From positions 1 through 36,623 of the forward strand of contig JABHTG010000061.1 of the NCBI GenBank assembly GCA_018697205.1: a stretch of DNA of 36,623 nucleotides, read 5' to 3'. The notes beneath the pieces were generated by a model. That model was not told the DNA's origin, did not search any database, and saw nothing but the letters and a program-made list of their open reading frames with translations. The translations under genes were made by a program, and so were the position numbers. Origin of the DNA: Nitrospina sp. GTDB lineage: Bacteria > Nitrospinota > Nitrospinia > Nitrospinales > VA-1. Each line of letters opens with the position of its first letter. Within the stretch, counting starts at the first letter, position 1. Below, one piece after another: positions 1-8,101 of the stretch.

Positions 1-3000
1 CGCTTGCAGAAATGGTTGTGACTCCCGTGATCTCTTGCGTGCCACTATCAGTAACCGCACCACCGGCTGTAATACCATAAGTTCCAGAAACTGTTGCTGC
101 ACCCAGATCAATCGCATCTTCATCGCGCAAGTTCACATCACCACCTGAAGTGATTACTACTGTAGCGAAGTTATTAGACGCATTACTTAGTGTGATGTCA
201 TTACTACTACCCGCAGCGAGGGTGGTGGTATCGGCGACAACAAGAGGAACCGTCTGTGTAATATCACCACTTGCGGTAACACTGAGAGTCCCACCCACTG
301 TGCCATCTGTTGCGGCGTTAATATAAAGATCATCGTCCGCGTCAGCTGAAGTATGCAATCTCACCGGGCCACTATTAACGAAGGTGAGATTGCCAAACGC
401 TGCAGTACCGTTACCTGACTTCATGGTCACTTTTTTACTAAACGCATTGCCCGACTGGTCAAGAATAATATTGCTACTGGCTTCAGTCGTTGTAAAGGTC
501 GCCGCGTTCGTTATCGCCAGGTTACCGCTGTCTGTTATATCCCCTTCAGTCGCTGTTATTGTATAGGTCCCCGATACGGTCGAGGCACCCAGATCAATCG
601 TATTCTCATCAACTACAGTAACAGCAGCACCTGTAATTCCTACCGCAGCAGCAAAGTTATTTGTTGATATATCCAGGGTTACATCTTGCCCACTTGCAGA
701 AATGGTTGTGGCTCCCGCGATCTCTTGCGTACCACTATCAGTAACCGCACCGCCGGCTGTAATACCATAAGTTCCAGACACTGTTGCTGCACCCAGATCA
801 ATCGCATCTTCATCGGTTATCGCAACGTTATTACCCGAAGTGATGACTACTGCGGCGGCAAAGTTATTCGTTGATGTATCCAGAGTTATGTCATTGCCAC
901 TACCCGCTGCTAGTGTGGTGACCCCAGTAATTTCCTGAGTACCGCTATCGGTAATTGCGCCGCCGGCTGTGATGCCATAGGTTCCCGATACTGTCGATGC
1001 TCCTAGAATAATTGCTCCCGCATCGCGCAAGGACACATTGCGACCCGAAGTGATTACTACCGTGGCAAAGTTATTCGTTGATGTATCCAGCGTAATGTCA
1101 TTACCACTACCCGCAGCTAGGGTTGTAACTCCCGAAATTGTTAAAACTCCGTTATCTAAAATATCACTCCCTGAAGTGGGTCCACTATTAGTGGCAACAA
1201 GACTTCCTGCCGTAACAGTACTTAGCGTAATGTCTCCGCTTGCAAAGTTGGTTTTTCCCGCACCGTCTCTAATGGTTGAAGTAAAGACACCCGAACCCGT
1301 ATTCATTGTTGTGCCTGATTTTAGTGTTATTACTGCCGCACCTGAATCACGTTGACCATCAACAACACCGTTAGAGGTGGTATCATTTGCGGTCAGTGTC
1401 AGATCACCGTTATCAGTGGTGATATTCGCATCGACCAGGACCGAACGTCCCGCCTGCAATGTTAAGTCTCCGCCGCTACCCGAATTGCTTGCCGTGATTG
1501 CACTGGATACCGTGATGTCATTGTTAGCCTGCAGAACAACATCCGTTCCGGCTGACAAGGCGGAGTTGATTGTAGCTGGAGTGATCGTAGAGTTGTCCGA
1601 TGAGTTTGTTGCAAAGACGGCAGAACTTATTGAATCACTTGTACCGCTCCCAATTGTGATGTTCTTAGGATCAAGAAATAGGGTACCTGTTCGATTATCC
1701 ACACCGGCTTTAACGTTGCCATTAAAAGTCAAAGTGTTGCCTGATGAAACTTCTACGAATCCGCCCACACCTGAATAAGTTCCTGGTGTTACATCGAACT
1801 GACCATAAACCGCGGATTGCTGATCTGCCCATGCTATGATGCGCCCGCCTGCACCATTAGACCCCATTGCTTTGGCGGTGATCTTTGAAGAATCGTTGAT
1901 GATTAGAGTCTGTGCGTTGGGAATCTCATCGATGCTGAGGTTTTTTCCGCCCTGAAACTCGCCGCCTAAACGAATGCTACCTCCGCCCATCGATCCAGAA
2001 GCATCAATCGTGTTGGACAAAAATTTAAGTGTATTTGCTGTTACATCGATACTTCCGCCCTTGCCATCGGTACCGATGGCAATGTAGTTGCCGGAAGTTG
2101 TGATCTGCTGATCCGCAAAATGTTTGATCGATCCACCGCTCGCCCCGGAAACGTCGAGCAGTGCGTCAACCATTTCCCAGGATTTAAACAGGGTGTTGAT
2201 GTTGATGTTGCCGCCTTGGCCGGTAGTTCCCTTTGCGAGAACCGGTGCTGAAATAGAAAGACCACCTGTGGTGATGTTTATATTACCGCCGGTCTTACCG
2301 CTTACATCCATTGTTGCACCCGCACTAACCAAGTCGGTACCGATGATACTAACCTCACCTCCTTTTGCGTCGTTACCCTTTGCCTTAATGGAACCTTTAT
2401 CAACGGTTACACTTGCACCAGCCACAGTAATTTTACCACCTGGGTCTTCCGGCTTCTCACCCGAAGCATCCAAGTTTCCTGCGACATTGACATTGCCTTG
2501 GTCACCCCCGCCAATAAAAATACGCCCATTTTTTTTGGTGACCGTCTTCGCTGAAATCAATCCCTCCACGTTGATAACATCTCGTATGATATTGCTTGCG
2601 TTTTTAGCCGATAGGATTACCTGACCTCCATCTGCCTGAATAGAACCGGAATTGGAAATCCGATCACTAATTAGATTGCCATCCTTATCAAGTACCTGAC
2701 CCTCTACTGGTTTTTTGATGGTAAAAGCAATAAGGTCATTTCCAACAAAGTCGATAGTGGTAGCCTCGCCCGAGACTAGCCCCACGGTCCCTAGGTTGGC
2801 GATCACCACACCCTTGTTGTTCACCGACGGAGCGATTAGTGCGGCAAAATCTGATGCGCGAATCCTTCCCTCATTCAATATTGAAGCTAGCGGTTTGTTT
2901 GGATCCTGGGAGAACTTATAAATACCATCTAAAAAATCCTGTTCTGATATTTTAAGCGTGCTCGCAATCAAGCTTGCGACATTAATATTCGCAGTGGGTG

Positions 3001-3367
3001 AAATGAAGATACCATTGGGGTTGCTCAAGACAATCTGTCCGTTAGCTGCAAGATTACCTTTAACCACAGTGCGGCTATTGCCTAAAACATTGTTAAGCGC
3101 TGAAGAGAAGGAGTCGGGCTGCAGGAAAATCACCGACTCATTGTTGCCAATGCTGAAACTCTCCCAGTTGATGATGATTTTTTTTGTGGTCTGGGTAACG
3201 GTTAGGGATGAGCCGGAAGTGTCAATCGAACCGGCACCGGAGGATATAGTCCCGCCCTGCGGTAGGGCATAGATTAAAGTCGGAAACCCTCCGATAAGAT
3301 AAACTAAAAAAGCTATCAGGAATTTGTGGACCGCCCTCCCGCGGTCGACAAAACTTGAAATTCGCAC
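1..3367 (-). CDS. TpsA: filamentous-haemagglutinin-like adhesin, N-terminal part (partial)
   Basis: This is the secreted partner of a two-partner (type Vb) secretion system; it crosses the outer membrane through the TpsB encoded just upstream and folds as a beta-helix on the cell surface. I read it by translating the minus strand. The frame is open from a GTG at 3367 to the window edge, so at least 1122 codons are present and the 3' end is missing. GTG is preferred because GGGGAG lies 4 nt upstream. Residues 1-34 form a signal peptide ending LIYA, followed by LPQGG. Residues 35-160 are the haemagglutination-activity (TPS) domain, with NWESF at 67-71 and NPNGI at 116-120. The rest is Gly/Thr/Ser/Asp-rich and becomes strongly repetitive below about position 1100, with modules containing VTDSGTQEI and IDLGA. 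Family assignment is firm; the ligand is unknown. Confidence 0.88.
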   Translation of the reverse strand, partial: MRISSFVDRGRAVHKFLIAFLVYLIGGFPTLIYALPQGGTISSGAGSIDTSGSSLTVTQTTKKIIINWESFSIGNNESVIFLQPDSFSSALNNVLGNSRTVVKGNLAANGQIVLSNPNGIFISPTANINVASLIASTLKISEQDFLDGIYKFSQDPNKPLASILNEGRIRASDFAALIAPSVNNKGVVIANLGTVGLVSGEATTIDFVGNDLIAFTIKKPVEGQVLDKDGNLISDRISNSGSIQADGGQVILSAKNASNIIRDVINVEGLISAKTVTKKNGRIFIGGGDQGNVNVAGNLDASGEKPEDPGGKITVAGASVTVDKGSIKAKGNDAKGGEVSIIGTDLVSAGATMDVSGKTGGNINITTGGLSISAPVLAKGTTGQGGNININTLFKSWEMVDALLDVSGASGGSIKHFADQQITTSGNYIAIGTDGKGGSIDVTANTLKFLSNTIDASGSMGGGSIRLGGEFQGGKNLSIDEIPNAQTLIINDSSKITAKAMGSNGAGGRIIAWADQQSAVYGQFDVTPGTYSGVGGFVEVSSGNTLTFNGNVKAGVDNRTGTLFLDPKNITIGSGTSDSISSAVFATNSSDNSTITPATINSALSAGTDVVLQANNDITVSSAITASNSGSGGDLTLQAGRSVLVDANITTDNGDLTLTANDTTSNGVVDGQRDSGAAVITLKSGTTMNTGSGVFTSTIRDGAGKTNFASGDITLSTVTAGSLVATNSGPTSGSDILDNGVLTISGVTTLAAGSGNDITLDTSTNNFATVVITSGRNVSLRDAGAIILGASTVSGTYGITAGGAITDSGTQEITGVTTLAAGSGNDITLDTSTNNFAAAVVITSGNNVAITDEDAIDLGAATVSGTYGITAGGAVTDSGTQEIAGATTISASGQDVTLDISTNNFAAAVGITGAAVTVVDENTIDLGASTVSGTYTITATEGDITDSGNLAITNAATFTTTEASSNIILDQSGNAFSKKVTMKSGNGTAAFGNLTFVNSGPVRLHTSADADDDLYINAATDGTVGGTLSVTASGDITQTVPLVVADTTTLAAGSSNDITLSNASNNFATVVITSGGDVNLRDEDAIDLGAATVSGTYGITAGGAVTDSGTQEITGVTTISAS
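3..1031 (-). repeat. Internal repeats of the TpsA beta-helix
   Basis: The distal part of tpsA is built from related modules that are still recognisable as DNA. Positions 3-125 and 693-815 are nearly identical, 690 bp (230 codons) apart. A more diverged copy lies at about 908-1025, offset 210 bp (70 codons) from the second, and a further partial one at about 545-620. All keep the reading frame, as expected for expansion and recombination within a repetitive adhesin. Confidence 0.8.
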
Positions 3368-3831
3368 AACACTCCCCAGTGCATTTAAAAACAATGCTTA
3401 ATAAAATGAAGCCCACGCCTCCAACGGGTGGCTTAATTTTAATCCCTTTAATTACAGTATTTTGGAGCAATAATCTTAACATATTGAAATCATTATATGA
3501 AGGTTTAAGATCATAAATAACAACTAGATAGGCCTTTATTTATAACAAGTTACTGATTAATAAGGGGTTATTGTTTAAAAATATTTGCCTTAAAATAGGC
3601 TCTAAAGACAATATTTTTAGCTAATGTTTTGAGTTAACAGGGGTTAGTTGAAAAATTTGGTTGGTTTGGGGCAGAGATTAGCTGTGGCCTTGGTAAATCA
3701 ACCTAAAAGATAGCAGTGTTAATAATGATAAAAAATATAATGAGGATTATAGTAATTGGCCATACCATTAAGGTAAGAAAATCAATATTTTAGATATACC
3801 ATTTAATAATGAAGGAAAATTTTACAGTTGA
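3368..3831. other. tpsB-tpsA intergenic spacer
   Basis: This 464-bp AT-rich spacer separates the end of tpsB from the tpsA start codon. A short minus-strand open frame (3222-3482) overlaps the tpsA 5' end in another frame and looks like chance. Apart from the hairpin noted separately and a small GCCT/AGGC inverted repeat at about 3588-3601, I see no gene or known RNA. A tpsA promoter could lie here, but I cannot assign one. Confidence 0.5.
3409..3434 (-). promoter_or_regulatory. Hairpin in the tpsA 5' leader
   Basis: On the minus strand AAGCC and GGCTT pair, extended by AC/GT across a bulged G, about 40 nt upstream of the tpsA GTG. The stem is followed by CATTTTATT, so it could act as a weak terminator or attenuator between tpsB and tpsA, or only as leader structure. 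The stem is short and imperfect. Confidence 0.3.
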
Positions 3832-5592
3832 TCAGTAATTGATCATACCGTTTAGGTAAACTGTCCCATAGGATTCGTCTGCGGGTGCGATACTACCAAA
3901 CACCGGTGCGCCGTATGTAACAGCGAAACTGACGGCCGGGCTTTTGTTTTCTTTTTTAGGAATATTAATTTTAAGTCCTCCGCCCGCCGTTGTTATTTCC
4001 TGATCCACTTCCCCTGAGCGTTTGTCACGCACAAATATTTTTCCATGTTCCAGAAAAGAGACAACCGAAAAAACCTTGCTTAGGTCGGGGAAGTTACTGT
4101 GCCATTTGACCTGCCAAGGAAAAGGAACCGTATACTCTGCCGAAAGGTTGTACCCCTTGTCACCTTGAAAGGCGGATAAAGGGTAGCCACGAACCGAACC
4201 CATCCCGCCGATTCCCATAAGGTAAGAGGAAAGTGCGCGCGTATTATTTATCTGCCCTTGGAACTTCAGAATGAAGTAACTGTTTAAGATCTTCGCAGAC
4301 TGCAGTCGCGTCACATTGACATTTGTCGTGAAGATCTTTCCATGCCCACCTGCTCTTGAAACCAGACCGCGTGACGAATCCCCCTCACGGAGCCCCAATT
4401 CAAAGTTTAAATCATAAAACGTTCTACCAAGAAAAGAATCTGAAAGGTTTCCCTCAAATCCGAGCGATACATTCATCAGGTTGTCTTTGGTGGTATTAGT
4501 GCCTTGTGCTTCATTCTCAAAACTTTTCAGATCAAGACCGGTTCGAACTGAAAAACTCGCCGTCTGACTTTTATGCAGTAAATGAGAAAATTCCAGACCC
4601 ACCGAAGTTAACGACCCCCCAGCTGCAAGATATTCAAGAGAGTCCTTGAGTTCATTCTCTAAAAAGGTGTACGATAACTTCATGCGAGTTCCGTATGAAT
4701 TAATAGGGACTGTATAAAAAGGAGTATAGACATCCTGCCCATATTCGGAGCGACTCCACCGAGTCGCAAACTGATCTCCCAGAGTAAAAATATTGGCATA
4801 GGTCATGCTTAATCCAAAACGAACGGGTCCGGTATAACGGGAACCAAAATTATCCGAATCAAACGAAAAGGTATAGGGCCTTGACTCGGTCACATCCATG
4901 ACCAGATCAGAGGTCCCTGGTAAGTCACCTGGCTTCAGTACTGCCCTGACCTTGACTCCCATCAACTCATTCAATTCAAGAAGTACACGTTCCAAAGTCT
5001 GCTCTCTTAGAACCGGCTCCTCCTGTACCTCTTTCATTCGTTGTTGCAATTTTTCTGTGCTCAACTTCTTGTTACCCACTACAAAAACTTTATTGATCCT
5101 GCCTTCAGAAATAACTATCTCTACTGTTTCATCTTTTACTTCCTGGTTGGGAATAAGCACGCGAACTAGAAGATACCCTTCGGTCGCATATACCGCGGCA
5201 ATCTCATCAGCTATGGTGTTCAAAATACTCATGTTGACATCTTTCCCCTCTTGCAAATCAATCAGCGGCATTAATCTTTCGTTGCTGATCACCGTATTGC
5301 CAGTAAGCTTTATTTTCTTGATAAAAAATGTAGTGGCTGAGGCAGGGGCCTTTCTAGGCAAAGGTTTATTCTTGTTCGTAATTTTTGGTGTTTTGGGTTC
5401 CGGAGGAAGTTCTTGAGGAAGAGATTGACGTAGCGATTTCTCAATGACCCCTGACTGACCTTCAAGAGGAACTTGAGCTAGCGCAAATGGAGTGAAGGCG
5501 TGGATCATAACACTTGCCATCACAAAAAAAGAAATAGACGCAAGCAACGTCCAACGCCGAACCCCGAAAAAAGAGATTCCGCAACGGTACAT
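3832..5592 (-). CDS. TpsB: two-partner secretion outer-membrane transporter (FhaC/ShlB family)
   Basis: This 586-aa protein is an Omp85-superfamily transporter that exports the adjacent TpsA across the outer membrane. A signal peptide covers residues 1-39 (cleavage after FALA). A proline-rich linker follows, then a POTRA_2 domain at about 87-165, a second POTRA-like region to about 230, and a C-terminal beta-barrel. Near residue 475 the barrel carries SVRGYP, the VRGY/F motif of the conserved loop that folds into the barrel lumen. Length is usual for FhaC/ShlB proteins. Gene order is transporter before adhesin, both on the minus strand with a long 464-bp gap, so co-transcription is plausible but a separate tpsA promoter cannot be excluded. 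The start has no strong Shine-Dalgarno sequence. Confidence 0.93.
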   Translation of the reverse strand: MYRCGISFFGVRRWTLLASISFFVMASVMIHAFTPFALAQVPLEGQSGVIEKSLRQSLPQELPPEPKTPKITNKNKPLPRKAPASATTFFIKKIKLTGNTVISNERLMPLIDLQEGKDVNMSILNTIADEIAAVYATEGYLLVRVLIPNQEVKDETVEIVISEGRINKVFVVGNKKLSTEKLQQRMKEVQEEPVLREQTLERVLLELNELMGVKVRAVLKPGDLPGTSDLVMDVTESRPYTFSFDSDNFGSRYTGPVRFGLSMTYANIFTLGDQFATRWSRSEYGQDVYTPFYTVPINSYGTRMKLSYTFLENELKDSLEYLAAGGSLTSVGLEFSHLLHKSQTASFSVRTGLDLKSFENEAQGTNTTKDNLMNVSLGFEGNLSDSFLGRTFYDLNFELGLREGDSSRGLVSRAGGHGKIFTTNVNVTRLQSAKILNSYFILKFQGQINNTRALSSYLMGIGGMGSVRGYPLSAFQGDKGYNLSAEYTVPFPWQVKWHSNFPDLSKVFSVVSFLEHGKIFVRDKRSGEVDQEITTAGGGLKINIPKKENKSPAVSFAVTYGAPVFGSIAPADESYGTVYLNGMINY

Positions 5593-5639
5593 TTGAACTC
5601 ATTTAATTAGTTTGATTAAGGCGCTTTATAGCACAAGGT

Positions 5640-6010
5640 GTGAAAAAAATGAGGAGTATTTTTTTTTCTTTTGTGGAAAAAATTTGGATAACTTTAGAAA
5701 ATTTGTGGATAACTTGTGAAGAATATTTTTAACTAATTGAAAGTATTTAATGAAAAAAAAACTAAAATATTTTAAAAAAAAATTACTTTTATTCACTTAA
5801 ATTGGGGATAAATTTAATTTTCAGTGAAAAAATTGTTTATAAATTTTTATAAAATGGGAATAAGTTTTTTTTTAGGGGATAAATTTAATTTTTAGTGAAA
5901 AAATTGTTTATAAATTTTTATAAAAGTTAATAACTTGTGAATAACAATACACATAATAAGAATTACTACTGTTTATTATCAATAAATTTAAATTTTTATA
6001 ATGCTTAGTT
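5640..6010. other. Candidate replication origin (DnaA-box cluster in AT-rich DNA)
   Basis: The stretch is extremely AT-rich and holds several 9-mers resembling the DnaA box, all in the same orientation (box reads on the minus strand). TTATCCACA is perfect at 5704-5712. TTTTCCACA (5672-5680) and TTATTCACA (5936-5944) also fit the general consensus TTWTNCACA. One-mismatch versions occur at 5683-5691, 5715-5723, 5803-5811, 5823-5831 and 5894-5902. Genes left of the region run leftward; rightward genes start at 6964 with a ParB-domain protein. No dnaA, dnaN, parA or gid gene is in view. It may instead be an ordinary AT-rich intergenic region. Confidence 0.45.
5804..5925. repeat. 51-bp direct repeat (two copies)
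   Basis: Copies at 5804-5854 and 5875-5925 start GGGGATAAATTT, end TTTTTATAAAA, and differ at one base (C or T before AGTGAAA). They are separated by 20 bp, giving a period of 71 bp. They lie inside the candidate origin and each contains AGTGAAAAA, a one-mismatch DnaA-box-like 9-mer. Confidence 0.9.
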
Positions 6011-6070
6011 TCTATAGATTAAAATCAATAACGTTTTGCTTTTGGGGGAGGAGGTCAATTGTTGGAGCTT

Positions 6071-6940
6071 CTAAACTTTTTTTGGGAATGTTTTGCCAAA
6101 AAGCTTTTCGTAAAGAGTGAGTTTATCTTTCGCACAGCGAAACCCGACATCTTTTTTCTTAGAAAGTGGATTAAGGTGTTCCCGGTAATTAGCTCGCGAT
6201 TTTAGAGCAATGACTTTTTCATACTCTTCTTTCGGGAAATGTCCAACACCAAGGTAAGACATCCCTCGAACAACTAGTTGTTTTTTTTCTTTTTCTTTCC
6301 ATTCGCGAGTACTGTTCGGGTAGGGGAGGTAGTAGTCCCACACCCACTCCCAGACATTGCCGATCATGTCATATGTCCCGTAAAAACTTACTCCTTGAGG
6401 AAAGCTTCCTACGGGCTTTAATCCACGACCCTGTTTCTTTTTTGCGGACGGACTTACATTGGCACTGGAAAGCTCAAATTTATTACCCCAAGGATAAATA
6501 TAATGATCTGGCCCGCGAGCAGTTTTTTCCCATTCGGCTTCTGTGGGTAGTCTTTTCCCAACCCATTGTGCATAAGCTGCAGCGTCATAAAAATTAACGT
6601 GGGAAACGGGATAATTTCCTGTCCCATCTTGAAACTTTTCTCCCCTCCATGTTTTTGGTGGATTATGACCCGTAGCCTGACAGAAAATATAATATTGCAT
6701 GCGAGTCACCTCGTATTTATCAATATAAAAATCTTTGAGATAAAGTTTTAACGCAGGGGATTCGTCTGCGTACCATGGTTTATTTAAGCCTACTTTAAGA
6801 GCGTGCTTGTCGGTATCGACTTTATCGCTTCCCATGCTAAAATTACCCCCAGTTACCAAGACCATTCCCTTGGGTGGCGAGTCGCATCCGGTTAAAATCA
6901 TACCGTAAAGCATCAAGTAAATTATTGTGTAAGGTTTCAT
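6071..6940 (-). CDS. FGE-sulfatase (SUMF1-like) fold lipoprotein
   Basis: This 289-aa protein has a short signal peptide with lipobox LTGC (Cys19), so it should be a lipoprotein in a periplasm-facing membrane leaflet. From about residue 23 it is one formylglycine-generating-enzyme/sulfatase-modifying-factor domain. Hallmarks in order are GGNFSMGSD, DKYEVTRMQ, PVSHVNFYDAAAYAQW, KRLPTEAEWEK, YPWGN, GNVWEWVWDYY, RGMSYL and VGFRCAKD. At the segment where catalytic FGEs carry their active-site cysteines (here RGMSYLGVG) no cysteine is seen, so oxidation of sulfatase cysteines is unlikely; many bacterial members bind ligands or modify other substrates. It is divergent from the ParB-domain gene with only 23 bp between start codons, so at least one promoter must lie inside a neighbouring gene. 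A paralogue is at 27173-28048. Confidence 0.9.
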   Translation of the reverse strand: MKPYTIIYLMLYGMILTGCDSPPKGMVLVTGGNFSMGSDKVDTDKHALKVGLNKPWYADESPALKLYLKDFYIDKYEVTRMQYYIFCQATGHNPPKTWRGEKFQDGTGNYPVSHVNFYDAAAYAQWVGKRLPTEAEWEKTARGPDHYIYPWGNKFELSSANVSPSAKKKQGRGLKPVGSFPQGVSFYGTYDMIGNVWEWVWDYYLPYPNSTREWKEKEKKQLVVRGMSYLGVGHFPKEEYEKVIALKSRANYREHLNPLSKKKDVGFRCAKDKLTLYEKLFGKTFPKKV

Positions 6941-6963
6941 GAAATTCTTGAATAGAAAGTTAG

Positions 6964-7959
6964 TTGATCTACATGATAAAAAATAATCAGACTTGCATCT
7001 TTAAATCTATTCTAATTGATAAAATTGATGTCGATGACCAACTAACAAGTTTCTCTTTCGATATTCCGGTTGATTCTTTAAAAAAATCAATCGAAGAACT
7101 TGGCATTATTCATCCGGTTACATTAACCCAAGTAGACAATCGCTTCCGAATCATATGCGGCCACAAGCGTATACAAATATTTTCACAGCTCAAAATAAAT
7201 AAAATCCCCGCAATAATTCTGCGCCCTGCTCCAAGTGAAGAATCAATGATGATGTTGAACTTATCAGAAAACCAATTCTGTCACTATTATAGTGACATTG
7301 AAAAAGGAGCAATCCTTTCTAAATTATACGCAGTTAAGATCCCAGAAATTCGTATTATAGAAAAGTATATGCCAATGCTCGACTTGGAGAAAAGTAAAAA
7401 GCTACTGAGCGATTACCTTAGTGCCAATGAATTAACAACGGGTCTTAAAACTCTTCTTCATGAAATGAATGTCCCTCTCAGAGTCTATTCAATATTTTCC
7501 AATTGGGACGTTGAAAGCTCTGATGCAGCTGAAATTTTTTTTTCTGTGCTTCGACCTGGAGTCAATAAATGGCGGGACTTGCTTGAATGGGTTCATGAAA
7601 TTTCCATACGAGATGGTATAAGACCCTCAAGTATTTTTGAACTCCCTGAATTAAAATCTATCTTAAACCAAAATGACCTTGCACCAAATATACGATACGA
7701 CCAAATTCGAAAAATTTTTCACTCCAGACGTTATCCTGTTCTTAGCGATTTGAGAATTCGTATAGCAAGATCTATTGATGCATTGAAATTAGATGACAAA
7801 ACAAGAGTGCTCGTGCAAGATAGTTTTGAAAGTGACAAAATCATAATTGAAATGAATTTTCGTACTAAAGCAGAGTTTGTCAATCAATTAGAAAAACTGG
7901 TCCGCGCCTCAGATTCTGAAGCACTGGAGGAGTTAATTTGTATTTTTAAAGATCCATGA
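6964..7959 (+). CDS. ParB/Spo0J N-terminal-domain protein
   Basis: The 331-aa product begins with a ParB N-terminal (ParB/Srx-fold) domain at about residues 14-110. GIIHPVTL and RIICGHKRIQ correspond to ParB boxes I and II, and SENQF follows where ParB has its NLxENxxR-like segment. The usual GERR nucleotide-binding motif reads GHKR here. The C-terminal two thirds match nothing I can name and seem mostly helical. The TTG at 6964 is favoured because AGAAAG ends 4 nt before it; an ATG at 6973 is the alternative. No ParA gene is adjacent and I saw no complete parS palindrome. Its place beside the candidate origin hints at segregation or origin control, but this subfamily may be a transcription regulator instead. 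Confidence 0.75.
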   Translation: MIYMIKNNQTCIFKSILIDKIDVDDQLTSFSFDIPVDSLKKSIEELGIIHPVTLTQVDNRFRIICGHKRIQIFSQLKINKIPAIILRPAPSEESMMMLNLSENQFCHYYSDIEKGAILSKLYAVKIPEIRIIEKYMPMLDLEKSKKLLSDYLSANELTTGLKTLLHEMNVPLRVYSIFSNWDVESSDAAEIFFSVLRPGVNKWRDLLEWVHEISIRDGIRPSSIFELPELKSILNQNDLAPNIRYDQIRKIFHSRRYPVLSDLRIRIARSIDALKLDDKTRVLVQDSFESDKIIIEMNFRTKAEFVNQLEKLVRASDSEALEELICIFKDP

Positions 7960-8101
7960 CCATGGCTTAGTTTTTAAAGTTAAATTAAATCTATTGGTTT
8001 CAAATCAGTATTTAAGCTATCCTGAAAAATTAAAATCTCACTACCTAAGTCACTTACAAATTAAATCCTTTTTATTTGTAATATCTTAAGGAATTTATTT
8101 T

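Noticed and set aside
1-1031. Repeats considered as a CRISPR array
   Set aside because: Repeats are long, in frame and coding, with no short unique spacers.
384-3272. Plus-strand open frames across the adhesin region
   Set aside because: They are antisense to the continuous tpsA frame and arise from its biased codon composition.
3409-3434. Possible cyclic-di-GMP riboswitch before the adhesin gene
   Set aside because: The hairpin lacks the conserved GEMM core sequences; only a simple stem is present.
3222-3482. 86-codon minus-strand open frame upstream of tpsA
   Set aside because: It overlaps the start of tpsA out of frame, resembles no protein, and the tpsA frame has a better ribosome binding site and a clear TPS domain.
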